Positions 12,168-23,200 of a DNA stretch of 64,000 nt are shown piece by piece. Location of the stretch: NCBI RefSeq assembly GCF_901709675.1, contig NC_051098.1, forward strand, positions 16,611,464 through 16,675,463, in the 5' to 3' direction. The position numbers were made by a program, and so were the translations under genes. Origin of the DNA: Syngnathus acus. Lineage: Eukaryota > Chordata > Actinopteri > Syngnathiformes > Syngnathidae. How positions within the stretch are numbered: position 1 is the first letter of the stretch; the number at the start of each line of letters is the position of its first letter. The notes under the pieces were generated by a model, which was given only the letters and a program-made list of their open reading frames with translations, searched no databases and was not told the DNA's origin.

Positions 12168-13335
12168 TCAAGCAACCTCTCGTTGCCATCTCATCAAAAC
12201 GAGGACAAAGAGCATCTCGGCTGTAAATACTGTACATGCGTGCCACCCTTTGTGATCTTTTTGTATATTTGAAGGGAAAATGAGTCTAGTTTAAGTGCTA
12301 AGGCTACAAAGGAAAAGCTTTATTGACAATGCTAACTTCTAGAAAGAGCCAAAAGTGTGTTTTGTTTAATCACCTTTACTTGTTCTTCACGTTTTGATTA
12401 AAAAAGATAAAACTACCACTAGCAACCAGCATCATGGGCTATCACTTTGTGACGATCATTAAAAAACAAAAGCTACAGTATATTTAATCTCCTAGGTTTC
12501 ATTTTGACATCATGTCGGTCTGAGAATCATGCGAAAAAAATATCTACCAATGCAGAAATGTCAGTTTAAAAAAAATTGGGTTTTACCTTTTGTATTAATC
12601 CCCTGAAATAAAGGAACTTTCACACCATATTTGGATGAATTGAGATGGAATAATCATTTGTTGATGAACATGTATCTGTCTTAAACTACATATTAAAGTC
12701 GCTTATATAGCAATAGATAAATACAATCGATCATGTGTCCCGCGATCAACAATTAGTCGAGTGCGTGTGCGTGTGCATGTGTGGCCCATCAGTACATCAA
12801 TGAGGAATCTGTTGATTGGCTGCGCGCGTGGAGTGACGTCCGCTCGCATCCAATTGCACGCATTTCCACATGGGGGAGAGGCGCTCCACCGCCATCTCCT
12901 CCTCCTCCTCCTGCTCCTGCTCCTTCTGCACCTCCTCCCGGCCGCCGTGGGTGCAACAAACAACACGCGTGGAAGACAGAACGACCGCTTTTGGCCGCTT
13001 CAATGTGACGATGGACGCCGGCGAGCCGTGACGGGAGCTACGTGGACATGGTAGATATGGTCGTGGCGCGTTCCCTGTGGTGGTGGTGCACCCCGGAAGT
13101 GCGACGTCCCGTTCGTGGCAACTGGCAAGGATAAATAACCTGTATGCGCGCGCGCGCACGCAAGCATATTCCCGCGTGGCGTCTCGCAGTGAGTTGATGG
13201 GGTGGGCTGCGTGGACAAGGTCGAGCCGCAGTGCACATCTGCCGTCCACGCACGCACGCACGTACGCACGCACTGAGTCGCTCATTCATTCATTTGGGGG
13301 TTCGGTGCATTTCGTTTGCACGCGTGGAAAGGCTG

Positions 13336-13343
13336 TGACGTCA
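13336..13343. promoter_or_regulatory. Perfect CRE (TGACGTCA) in CpG-rich region
   Basis: The full palindrome sits in the CpG-rich stretch 12800-13345 that is a candidate distal promoter for TIAM1. Only the motif is seen; use is inferred. Confidence 0.35.
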
Positions 13344-13994
13344 ATTGGGGGGGGGGGGGGGGGGGGCGTGCTCTCTCTGCGTGAAATTGTTGCATTTTTG
13401 CACAGTCATGTGGCTACCAGATGATGAAGATGCTGCTGCTCTTCATCTTCTTCCCTGGTTCACCTGAGGAGAGTCTTGTTTTCCGCGGCAAGTGTAAAAA
13501 ACGCCTGTTGGTGACGTGAGCAATACAATCATGCCCTAATCATAATAAGAATTGATTTCGTGATGTTTATGAACTAAAGGTTAGGTTCGGTAACAGGTGG
13601 ATTTTTTTTTTCGGAAACGTCATCGCTATGAAAAAAAATGCATCTTAAAATGCTGTAAATATTGTGCAACCTTTCAGAGGTCAAACTTTAAAAAGAAATA
13701 TCGCAAAAAGCCATTGTGCAGTAAATCATTTTTTTTCATATCAGCGTCAAAAATATGTCGACCAGTGTTACGATTGTACGTTTATTGTGTTTTGTCCTCC
13801 CGCCAGTTCATCACAATCGTCGCCTCTGTTGAGTAATAGAACTCATTTGTCCAATGAATGAAAATAATCCACAGTGGAGGCTGATGTAGGCTTTTGACTG
13901 ACTTTCTCTGTCTGCGTTAGGACAAGGGTCATCACAAAGATGCCGAGTGTTGTCTGCCACACGTAGGAATGTCCTCTGCGGCGTGATTGTGTCT

Positions 13995-14021
13995 CACACA
14001 CACACACACACACACACACAC
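13995..14021. repeat. (CA)n microsatellite
   Basis: An uninterrupted CA dinucleotide run of about 27 bp in the SCAF4-TIAM1 interval. Confidence 0.95.
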
Positions 14022-14430
14022 AGCCAGCGTCAGTGTGTCGCAAGCGTTGTTGACTTGACGTGTAGTTGAAGCCCCTGGTTTGTTCGGCCGGCGTTCTCGT
14101 GTGGCCCACTCACACATAACCAACCAACCGCTCGCTCCCTCGTTTGCAATGGAAATAGTCCCAAGTCGAATTTGCACACGAGTCAGCTCGAGTCGAGTCA
14201 AGACGAGCCGAGTCGCATGGCTTGACTCCAGTGAGACTCCGCTTGCCACTTTAAGGACTTGGAATGTTTGAAATCCGGGACAAACAAACGAGAGCCTCCA
14301 AATATTTGGAATTTCCATTTATAATGTCAGTAGTTTCTAGAATACAACGATTTCTATTTTTTTGTTTGTTTGAGAAGTTATTGTCGTCGCTGTCACGACT
14401 ATTCGCACGCATCTTTTCAAGTGCGCTCCA

Positions 14431-14500
14431 TCTTCCTTCCTTCCTTCCTTCCTTCCTTCCTTCCTTCCTTCCTTCCTTCCTTCCTTCCTTCCTTCCTTCC
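14431..14500. repeat. (CTTC)n microsatellite
   Basis: A near-perfect tetranucleotide tract of about 70 bp. The same motif, shorter, recurs inside both arms of the inverted-repeat element near 35229 and 37910. Confidence 0.95.
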
Positions 14501-15205
14501 GCCTTGCAGGTGGTGCATCTACCCTGTGAATCCTCAATGACTTTTGTGTCTTTGATGTGGACTCTAGAGAGGCTCCCCAGCGCCGCAATCGTCGGCTAAT
14601 GATCTCCCTTCCCGGCCGGAGCGCCGCTTTCATGTGCTGCACGTTTTTGTGCTTTTGCACGTCCCCGTTGCCCGCCCTGTACCTTCTCCGCTTGCCGTTG
14701 GGAAGACACCACCACGGCCTTGTGGGGCTTGATGCTGTTTTTATTGTTGCAAGAAATTTTGCATTGGGAAAACCCCCTCAGCCTTTGAGCCTTGCAGAAT
14801 GTAACTTTTTTTTTTCCCCTTCACAAAAAGTGATGTTGAATTTTACTTGAGACACTGGAGTGGCCTGAGAGCTTGGGTTGTGCCGAGTCAGCAGACGCGT
14901 GATGCTGAATCCGCTTGCGACAGCTTGTGTTTTGTTAACGGAGGTGGCGCGAGACGCGTTAATGCGTATTGTTGTCATTGTGCGTCCCGTCGGCCTCGTC
15001 TGCATTTTATTCAACGTCATCGGCGCCGGCGGGGTGAATTTACGAGGCGTTTCGTCGAGACTTGCTCGAACGGAGCCGTGCTGAGCCAATTATGGGCTGA
15101 TCTTTTCGTTTCAAGCCACTCCTGTTGTGATTTTAGCCTCGGGGGCACGTTTGACGCACGGCGCTCTCCTTCCAGCTTGGAAACAACTCTAGTGACACAC
15201 GACCG

Positions 15206-15219
15206 CCAGTAGAGGGCAC
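15206..15219 (+). promoter_or_regulatory. CTCF-like motif, forward
   Basis: CCAGTAGAGGGCAC matches all 14 positions of the vertebrate CTCF core CCASYAGRKGGCRS as I remember it. It lies about 5 kb upstream of the TIAM1 start. Binding is inferred. Confidence 0.45.
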
Positions 15220-18032
15220 CAGATGAGCTCTGCTTGGTTTGTGAGTCTCCTGGGCTGCTTTTGAACTGAATTTTAGACGAGGCTGTTTAGTGTAAACGTG
15301 AGGCGGGGGCAATTACAGAGCAGACGAAGGAGGGGGAACACGCATTCTTTGGCCAGAGGGAGTGGAATGGAGAGGGAGGAGGCACTTGCAAACAGTGCTC
15401 CCTCCCTCCTTCCAGTTTTAAGTCATCCCGGCGCGTGAGGGCACTCGGTCTGAGGTGGTCTTGAGGAGCATGAATGGAGCTTGGAAAGGCACACGACTGG
15501 ACTTGGTGACGGAGTTTTGTGGCCGTTCAGACAGTAAGTTGAGTCTCTGTCTGTCTCTGCATCTTTGCTGGCAGCCCTTTTTGTTGCATTTTAGCGTTTG
15601 CACATTTGCTCTCCTTGTCCGCTGCAGCCTTTTGTGTGCGCGTGTTTGTGTGTGTTGCTGTTGTCATGATGAAAGTTTTTGTCATGTTGAAAAGCAAATG
15701 AGTGGGATAGACTTTTCACTCCCGATGCAAGACGCAGTTGAAGTTTCGCAGACTTTTCTCTTATTGCTGGAAAAATGTGTGTTTCTAAAATGATGTGAAA
15801 TTGTTTCTTCGAGGCTCCAGAATCACAAACCAACAAGCACACTAAAATGCATTTTTTTTCAATTTTAGATTTGTTGTTATATTTCAGCCCATTCAAAGCA
15901 TGCGGCACAATTTCACACCTTTCATTGGGGGGGGGGGTAGGGCTCCTACTGGGAGGATGAAGATGTTTGCAAATGTGAGTGGGGTTCAATTCAAAGGGTG
16001 CATCCTCAAAGTTGGAGGAGGGCGACTTAATTCATTGAAGAAATCCCAAAGAAATCACTAAAGAGTCTCCAAATACAATATTCAAATAATGGCCCGACTT
16101 CAATGTTTTCAGTCACTCTGTGAATTTGATCTTTGTACTTTTTCCGATTGAAAGCAAGCAGCAGGGTGCTTTGCATCTCAAGCGACTTTGCAAGTGAATT
16201 TGAAATAGTCAACGTCAAGGAGAAGTCTCCCAGGGTGCATTCTCAAGTTGGAAGGGTTAAAAGAAAAGAAATCCCTGCATTGTGTTCCTCTGAAGCCCCC
16301 CTGGTGTGAAGCTGTCATAGTCATGGAAATACGTTGCAGCCGTATGCTCGTCCGTCCGTCCGTCCGGCCGCAAGGTTGCCTTCCTTCTTGAGTCTTTTCT
16401 TTGAGCGGACAAGTTCACAAATATGAACGTCACAAAGTGTGTGCTTGTTGTGCAAAAACAAAGTGAGCTGCTCCCGTTCTCTCCTAATGGCGCTTTTAAG
16501 CCGCCCAGCCACGACAAAGGCCGCATTGTCCACTGGACTTGCTCTGGCATCAGGTGCTCCATTAGCTTGTTAGCACAGCCAGCACAACAAGCCACCTGAA
16601 ATGAGTCACGCGCGCGGTCAGTCGTCTTCATCTGGGTTGCTTCAAGTTCCAAATGCGCAATGCGGCCTTCCTTAACTGCTGTGACAATTTTGTCGCGGCA
16701 TTTGGTCAACAAATCAAAAGCCATATCAAAATGGTGAGGACTGACATTTTGAATGTATTCTTTTTTTTTTTTTTAAAGAAGATCCTCTGGCAGCGTGGCG
16801 CCACATTTGTTCAAAATGGCCCGGAACCAAAAAGCTGAATGGCACCACGCGTCTCCATTAACATTTCTTCTTCTCATCTGTGAGATTGAACAGACCGGGC
16901 CGGCCGCCGTCGCTCGCCTCGCCGTTTGGGCCTTTTTCCTTTGTCGGCCTTCTTGTGTAGTCGAGTGTGCGGCGATGCTGACGCTTGACTGCACAAGGCG
17001 CTCCGGGCGCGTAATGGTGGAGGTAATGCTCAGGGGAGGTGGGTTGGGGGGGGGGGAACATCTCTGTGTCCAAATAATGCACATCTCCCGACTCGGCGCT
17101 GCTCTCCATTGCACGTTTACATGACATGCCGGAGTTCCGTCAGTATCTTTTCTCTTCGGGATGCTCATCAATATTCAAAGCGTTGATGGAAATGCGCCTC
17201 GACGTCCACCCAGATGTGTTTGGGGTGACGTTTGGTGCACGCCTCGGCGGCGTTTACTGACCTGGAAGAAAATGTGCCGGATAAAGAAACGCATTTGGCT
17301 TGCAGTTTTGTATTTTTAGCAAAGCGGTGAGGCGGCAGGTCACAACAGAAAACAACATGAAGTAAACTAGTGTCCCTGTTTCTTGGGGCAAGTTCCCCTC
17401 CAAAAAAAGTGTTGCAAATGAGAAAAACAGTAACTCTCAAACCGGTCCCTGAGGAACACCAACCATTCCAAATTGTCTCTGATTGTTACTCATTGGCAAT
17501 GATGTAAAGAAAAGGATAGTGCGGACAGGTCCAAAGAATCCCAGTTGCACTCACCCGACCTCTTCAAGCAACAGATGGGGCTTCCCAAAGTGCTGTTGGG
17601 CCACCAGCATACCTTCAATTGGCAATCTGTCATCGTAAAGCCGTCACGCACATACGCGCCGGCTTGGGAAAGTTGTTGCTTGTGTGTGCCGAGCGGGAAA
17701 AGTGTGACCGTGAGGAATGCGGAGCATGTGAAGACGAGATGCCCCACATATGTTACCAGATGAGATGATCCCCACCAAACGTATGGGACCTTGCTCAGAT
17801 GCCGACCTTCTTTTATTCCATTGATTAGTGCAAAGAGCAAAATGGCAATGCCTCTAAAACGGAGGCCCCCCCCCCCCCCCCCCACCCTTTTGTCCTGAAA
17901 CGGCTGGCCTGCACCCAGCAATGAACGGCTGTTGAGGGACTTCAAAGCTAAAGACCTGCAAGCAGGATGTGCTCGGCTCGGGTCGCACCTTTGCCGGGTG
18001 ACGACGTTGCTGATAAAAGTGCCTTCACACCC

Positions 18033-18038
18033 GTGTGT

Positions 18039-18069
<31 letters not shown>

Positions 18070-18074
18070 GGGGG
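18033..18074. repeat. (GT)n followed by poly-G
   Basis: A GT run passes directly into about 22 consecutive G. Long G runs are frequent in this window (also 13347-13366, 51788-51806) and are prone to sequencing length error. Confidence 0.9.
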
Positions 18075-19362
18075 TTCCTCAGGAAGGACAACGACTCATC
18101 CCCAGCGTGATGTTTTTCCAGCTTGACGTTTGTTTAAGTGCGTGAAGTCTGAGAGGGTTACAAACGCTGAGACAAAAGCCGCCTAATGACTTCATAACGG
18201 CGCCTGATGGCCGCGTCACACTTGCTCAAAGCCGCCGGAGCCTCCTAAAAAGAATGCTGAAAGGTTATCCGCTCTCAGTGTGCCGGACAAACTTGAGCCG
18301 GGAGCGAGCGGCCGCAGATACACAAGCTGCTGCCGCGTTGGTTCACATCCTCAAACAAGCAAATAATATGCAGCTAGTCAAGCTTGCTGCAAATTCCGCC
18401 ATTTTCCAAAGGGCACGTCAAAGACAAGCAGAGTAGGCTGAAGAGGTCCCGTTAGCCCACGCCACCTGAGCCTCTCGTGCCGGGTCGGACGGGTCAGCGG
18501 CGTCCCGGAAATCAATTGGGAAGGAAATCCCATCAGCTTGCTTGCTTGCTTGTTTGTCTTCCTCAAGTACGAGTGTGTGGCTGCTTAGATGGGGAGGTCA
18601 CCCGCTGTGCTAATAATATTAGCGGAGTGGCCAGGACGCTTTTTGTTATGCGCTTGCATAGTAAAACAAGCAGCTAACACCAAAGAACTAAACTAGTTTG
18701 AAATCTGCTCAATTTTCCAAAATGGTTTCAGATGAAACCCCTTCAATTTGAGGAAATACCAAAAAGTCCAAACATGTCTTGCCAACATTTGCACATTTGT
18801 AGTATAAATATTTACCATTTGTAGGGTGCGGTGAAGTCGTGTGGAAATTGGAGGAGCATCTTCTGCCCCCCCCCCCCACCATTCCAGCTTTTGGAGTCAC
18901 AGTGTCATTATCTCCACGCCATGTGGAGTGTTCAAATTACAGCCTTGTGTGTTGGAGCTTGTCACTAATGGCTGCGCTACATTCTTGCTTCTCTCATCGC
19001 TGAAGAAGTTGTGCGGATGTTTTGAAGTGTCAGTTTGTCCAAGTCTTTCAGCTTTCAGTCAGTCGACTGTTCCATCAAATGACAAGCATCTTGACAGTTT
19101 TTGTCCTCTGGGCCTTCTTCCAAAAAGCCTCTCGTGTTCCGACAGGCCCGACGGAGGGAGCTTCAGGTGCTCTTCAATAACAACGCATATTTCAGGGTTG
19201 GCCGGCCGGCCGGCCGGGATGCTCGTAAATTGTGATGCGCGACTGTCACGCACATCCCGAATTCCGGTGCAGTTTTGTCGTGAAACTTGTCTGCTGTCTA
19301 CGACTTTGCAAAGATCTGCAGATCATGCGAATCGACACACCGAATAGATTTGCCTATAGCCG

Positions 19363-19376
19363 CCACAAGGTGGCGG
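19363..19376 (+). promoter_or_regulatory. CTCF-like motif within short palindrome
   Basis: CCACAAGGTGGCGG matches 13 of 14 positions of the CTCF core. It sits in an imperfect palindrome (GCCGCCACAAGGTGGCGGC), so orientation is less certain. It is about 0.85 kb upstream of the TIAM1 coding start. Confidence 0.3.
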
Positions 19377-20065
19377 CAAATCTACGAGACGAACCCGGAT
19401 GAAGCACCTCCTCTCACGTCAACTGCTTTGATCGTAAAGGTTTGAGTGACATCGTTTTGACCTCATTATCTTGTGTTTTTGCCTTGAAGCGCATTTGACA
19501 CTTTGGCCTTGCCTAATGGATGGCGTCCTAGAAGAAACTCTTTTCGGATTCCATGTTGACAAGGTGATATGTGCTCATTTGGATTGGTTGTGGCCTTTGC
19601 TTTTTTAAAGGTTTTTTTTCCCCTACCACTAGCAGCTTTTTTTTTTTTTTTAAACTGCCAGCCACTTTGATAATGACTTTTTCTTCCTTCTCGAACCATT
19701 TTGTGGCTCTCAATCCCGAAGAGATGAGTCGGCCTTTTCCCTCTCATCTCGTTTGCCCTCATGAACGTCGCAGCCAATGAGAAAGGCCGTCCTTGGGCAT
19801 CAAACATTGAACACTGCGGTGCCGACAAAAGGTGATGAGCGAGCAGAATGAAGGGGGGAAAAAAACCGGGTCAGCACCAGTTTACATAAGCCCCCCCCCC
19901 CCTCAGCCTGCCGGAATCCAATCTTTGACCCAATCTGCTGTTTCCAATTGCCCAGCCTGGGTAAAAGTAACCCAATCTGCTCCAAAAGTAGCCTAGCACT
20001 ACCGCTCTTGTTCGTTTTTCGGAAGCTTTTTTCACTGACCTTGCCGTGTCTTCTCCCCCCTCCAG

Positions 20066-20129
20066 TTGTACCAAAGGCAGAAGTTTGGCCGATGAGCACC
20101 ATGTCAGGCAATTTGCGTCCGTCCCGCAG
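20066..20129 (+). other. tiam1: TIAM1 5'UTR exon carrying an upstream ORF
   Basis: A pyrimidine tract ending CCCCCCTCCAG precedes this 64 bp block and CGCAG/GTAGGC ends it, so it reads as an internal non-coding exon. The next acceptor is CTTCAG at 20201-20208, ten bases before the TIAM1 ATG. When spliced, an ATG at 20092 opens a 14-codon frame (MSTMSGNL and on) whose TGA (20213-20215) lies one codon before the TIAM1 ATG and in the same frame. Such a uORF could lower TIAM1 translation. The splice signals are seen; use is inferred. Confidence 0.5.
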
Positions 20130-20218
20130 GTAGGCCCACAACCGCCCGCCCGCCCGCCGCCTTGTTGTTGTTTGCGAGCTGCTCCAAAAGCCTTTTGATG
20201 TCCTTCAGCCGCTGAATC

Positions 20219-23200
20219 ATGGGAAATGCGGAGAGCCAGCACGGCGAGCATGCCTTCTTCGCTACGGAACGTGGCTATTTGTCGCGCAAGCAAATGTCGC
20301 GCTCGCTGCGCATCTCCAACAAGTCGCGGCGCTGCCGGCGCGCCTCCTCGGGCAAGATGGAGCACAGGAACTCGGAGGCCAGCACGCGCTCCAGCAGCAC
20401 CCCCAGCATCCCGCAGTCCCTGGCCGAAAACGGCCCGGAGCCCTTCGACGAGAGCGCCGTCCTGCCGGACTTTGGAAGCCCCATCTGGGTGGACCGGGTG
20501 GCCATGAACCTGAGGCCCATGTCCTTCCACCACGCCCCGGCCAGTCCCGGCGCCACCGCGCTCATCACGCTTCCCGGACCCACGGCGGACGAGATGCAGG
20601 ACGAGGACGTGTACGCGGCGGGCGAGGTGACGTACCTCCAGGACGCCCGGGACAGCTCCAAGGAGGCCGGCGGCGGCGGCTTCAACAAGAAGCGATCCAA
20701 GTCGGCCGACACGTGGCGGGACGACAGCCTGGACTTCTCCCTGTCGGACCTCAGCCAAGACCACCTGACCAGCACGGAGGAGATGATCACCCCTTGCGCC
20801 GAGCACGACGGCCCGCTGCGCTCCGGCCCCGCCGACTGCGTGGAGCGGGCCAACTCCTTTGACGAACTCTACGGCCACGCCGGCCGCTACGTCAAGTGGC
20901 ACGACGGCCAGCGGCTCGGCGCCGAGGGCCGAGACGATAAGATGATCGCCGAGGAGGACGGCAACACGTACAGCGCCTTCACTCTGCCGTGTCGGCGCTC
21001 GCACTGCCTCTCCGAAGGCCCGCCGGGACTCCGGACCACCTTGAGTGTGCAGGGCAGGAGGGCGCAGACCATCCAGGTAAGCTTTGGTCAATATTATCGT
21101 TTTTTCAAAGGCTGCTTTCCTGAAATTCTTATTATTTGGGGAACCCGTGTTCTTTTAACTTGCCTTCCGTTTGAAACGGATCGAGCCCTGCCGCAAGTAG
21201 CCATGACGTATTGTATGACTCGCCGCTAGAGGGCGCCAACGCCAGCACAAAAACCAATACGTTGCCCCAAAATATAATCGTTAGGTTGCATTCAGTATAG
21301 TGTCTTGAATCTGGAAGATTCCAAAGGCATGCCATTGTCACTGCGTTGGACCTCAAACACATAGAATTTTCAAGTTAGGCCTGTGCTGAGCTGTAAATAA
21401 AACCCACACAATGTGTTCTTGTGCGTCGTATAAACGCCACCAGCCACTGTACCTTGTTTTCTCTCTGCATGGAGTTTGAGAATCCAAATGCGGCGGCCTT
21501 CAAGGTCTCGTTTGCCTCGCCAATAACCCCTCACCTTCCACCTCTCCTTTATTCCTCTTTTTATTGTGTCTGCCGCATAACTAAGCCGCACAATCAGATT
21601 AAGAGTCTGAGGAAAGCTCCTATTTTCCCTGCTGCTTGTTTTTCTTGGTCCAGAAGAGACAGGTTCTGGGGGGGCTGAGTTTAAAGTCACTCCCCGTTTG
21701 AAATGTTTTGCCTTTTGTCATGCTAATGAGCGGAGGCCCGTGGAAGAGTGTCACAGTAAAAATACTGTCACGGCGAGGCGCCCCTCCCTCAAGACCCGCC
21801 GCTGAATGGAGCGCATGATTGGATCACGTGATTAGGCCCAGTTCTGCGTTCCCCCCCGTTTCCATCTCCCAGGAGCCTTTGGCCATGTGTGTAGGAGCAA
21901 GAGTGGGAGGGGGAGGGGAAGGGGGTGCAGACACGGCGGTGCCACAGCGAGGGCAGCTTGCACTTGAACAACAGCGGTGGTCTTGTGCAGAACAGAAACT
22001 TTTTGTGCCGGGCGACTTGTTTTTGCAATTCTCGAGGATGCTCCGTTTCTGAAAAGGGGGTCAGCTCCAGTTAGTCCTTGGACCTAGGTCAGATGACCTC
22101 ACCCTCGCCTCAATTTTGGAGTCAGGGAGGCCATTTAAGAAAAAGAAATACTCGGGATCCGCTCTGCTGGATTGTGATGAAGCGCACGCGGTCATCACGC
22201 CGTCTCACCCGTCACGGGCCCCCCCGCAGGACGTCACCGCCGGCGAGGGCAGCGAGTACGACGACAGCGGCATCGACGGGGTGACGGCCGAGGCCGGGTC
22301 CCGCCGCTACAAGACCATGTCGGCCTCCTTCTCCGTCGACTCGGCGGCGGGCGGCGACGCGTTTGCCGGCGGCACTGGCGGCGGGACCGCCGACTCCGCC
22401 CAGGGCATCTACGAGAACTTCCGGCAAGAGCTGGAGATGAGCTCGTGCCAGACGGAGAGTTTGGAGGAGGTGCTGAGCGACGAGCAGAGCACCATGAGCT
22501 CCGCCTACCAGTCGGACGCGCTGCTGGGCGCGCAGGGGACGGTGCGCAAGGCGGGGAGGCTCGCCGTCAAGAACTTCCTGGTGCACAAGAAAAGCAAGAA
22601 GGTGGAGTCGGCCGCCAGACGCAAGTGGAAGAGCTACTGGGTGTCCCTCAAAGGTTGGTGCTACCTTCACATTCTTCAAACATGCAGTGGATCTTTGGGT
22701 TTCGCTCAACTTCTCCCAATCCTGGTCAGGCTGCACGCTGTTCTTCTACGAGACGGACGGGCGCTCGGGAATCGACAACGGCAGCATCCCCAAGTACGCC
22801 ATCTGGGCCGACAACAGCATCGTGCAGGCCGTACCCGAGCACCCCAAAAAAGATTTTGTCTTCTGCCTCAGCAACTCGCTGGGAGATGCCTTCTTGTTCC
22901 AGGTAACACAGTTGAGACAGCTGCGGACAAAAGTATCGGGACAGGAGCTTCGGGGCACGTGGCCCAGACAAGCGTCGAATTTCACCTGCTGAAATGGTCC
23001 ATAATTTGCGGGCAGACGTGCAGCCAGACGGAGCTGGAGAACTGGATCACGGCCATCCACTCGGCGTGCGCCACCGCCGTGGCCAGACAGCACCGGCGCG
23101 AGGACACGGTGCGCCTGCTGCGCGCCGAAATCAAGAAGCTGGAGCAGAAGATCGACATGGACGAGAAGATGAAGAAGATGGGCGACATGCAGCTGTCCTC

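Larger units (their letters stand above)
12168..20065. other. Gene-poor interval between SCAF4 and TIAM1
   Basis: The first 450 bp are SCAF4 3'UTR. From about 12760 to 13450 the sequence is CpG-rich with a CTC/CTG run (12895-12935), a perfect CRE (13336-13343) and poly-G (13347-13366), consistent with a distal TIAM1 promoter. Further on come CA repeats (13995-14021), CTTC repeats (14431-14500), poly-C (17866-17883), GT/poly-G (18033-18074) and a GGCC run (19200-19218). CTCF-like motifs are listed separately. I see no SOD1 exon or other gene. A short sequence ending in a donor-like CAGACAGTAAGT (15529-15540) might be a non-coding first exon of TIAM1, but this is weak. Confidence 0.5.

Noticed and set aside
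12761-13054. Open frame of 97 codons with a Leu run that resembles a signal peptide
   Set aside because: The Leu run is made by a CTC/CTG simple repeat, the rest has no family likeness, and the region looks like a CpG-rich promoter.
15455-15540. Short frame ending at a GTAAGT donor, possible upstream exon of TIAM1
   Set aside because: No acceptor or coding likeness supports it; mentioned only as a weak candidate for a non-coding first exon.
12168-20065. Expected SOD1 gene
   Set aside because: I looked for the conserved copper-zinc superoxide dismutase segments on both strands and saw none.
19871-21091. 406-codon frame on the minus strand
   Set aside because: It is the antisense of the first coding exon of TIAM1, whose GC-rich third positions keep the opposite strand open.
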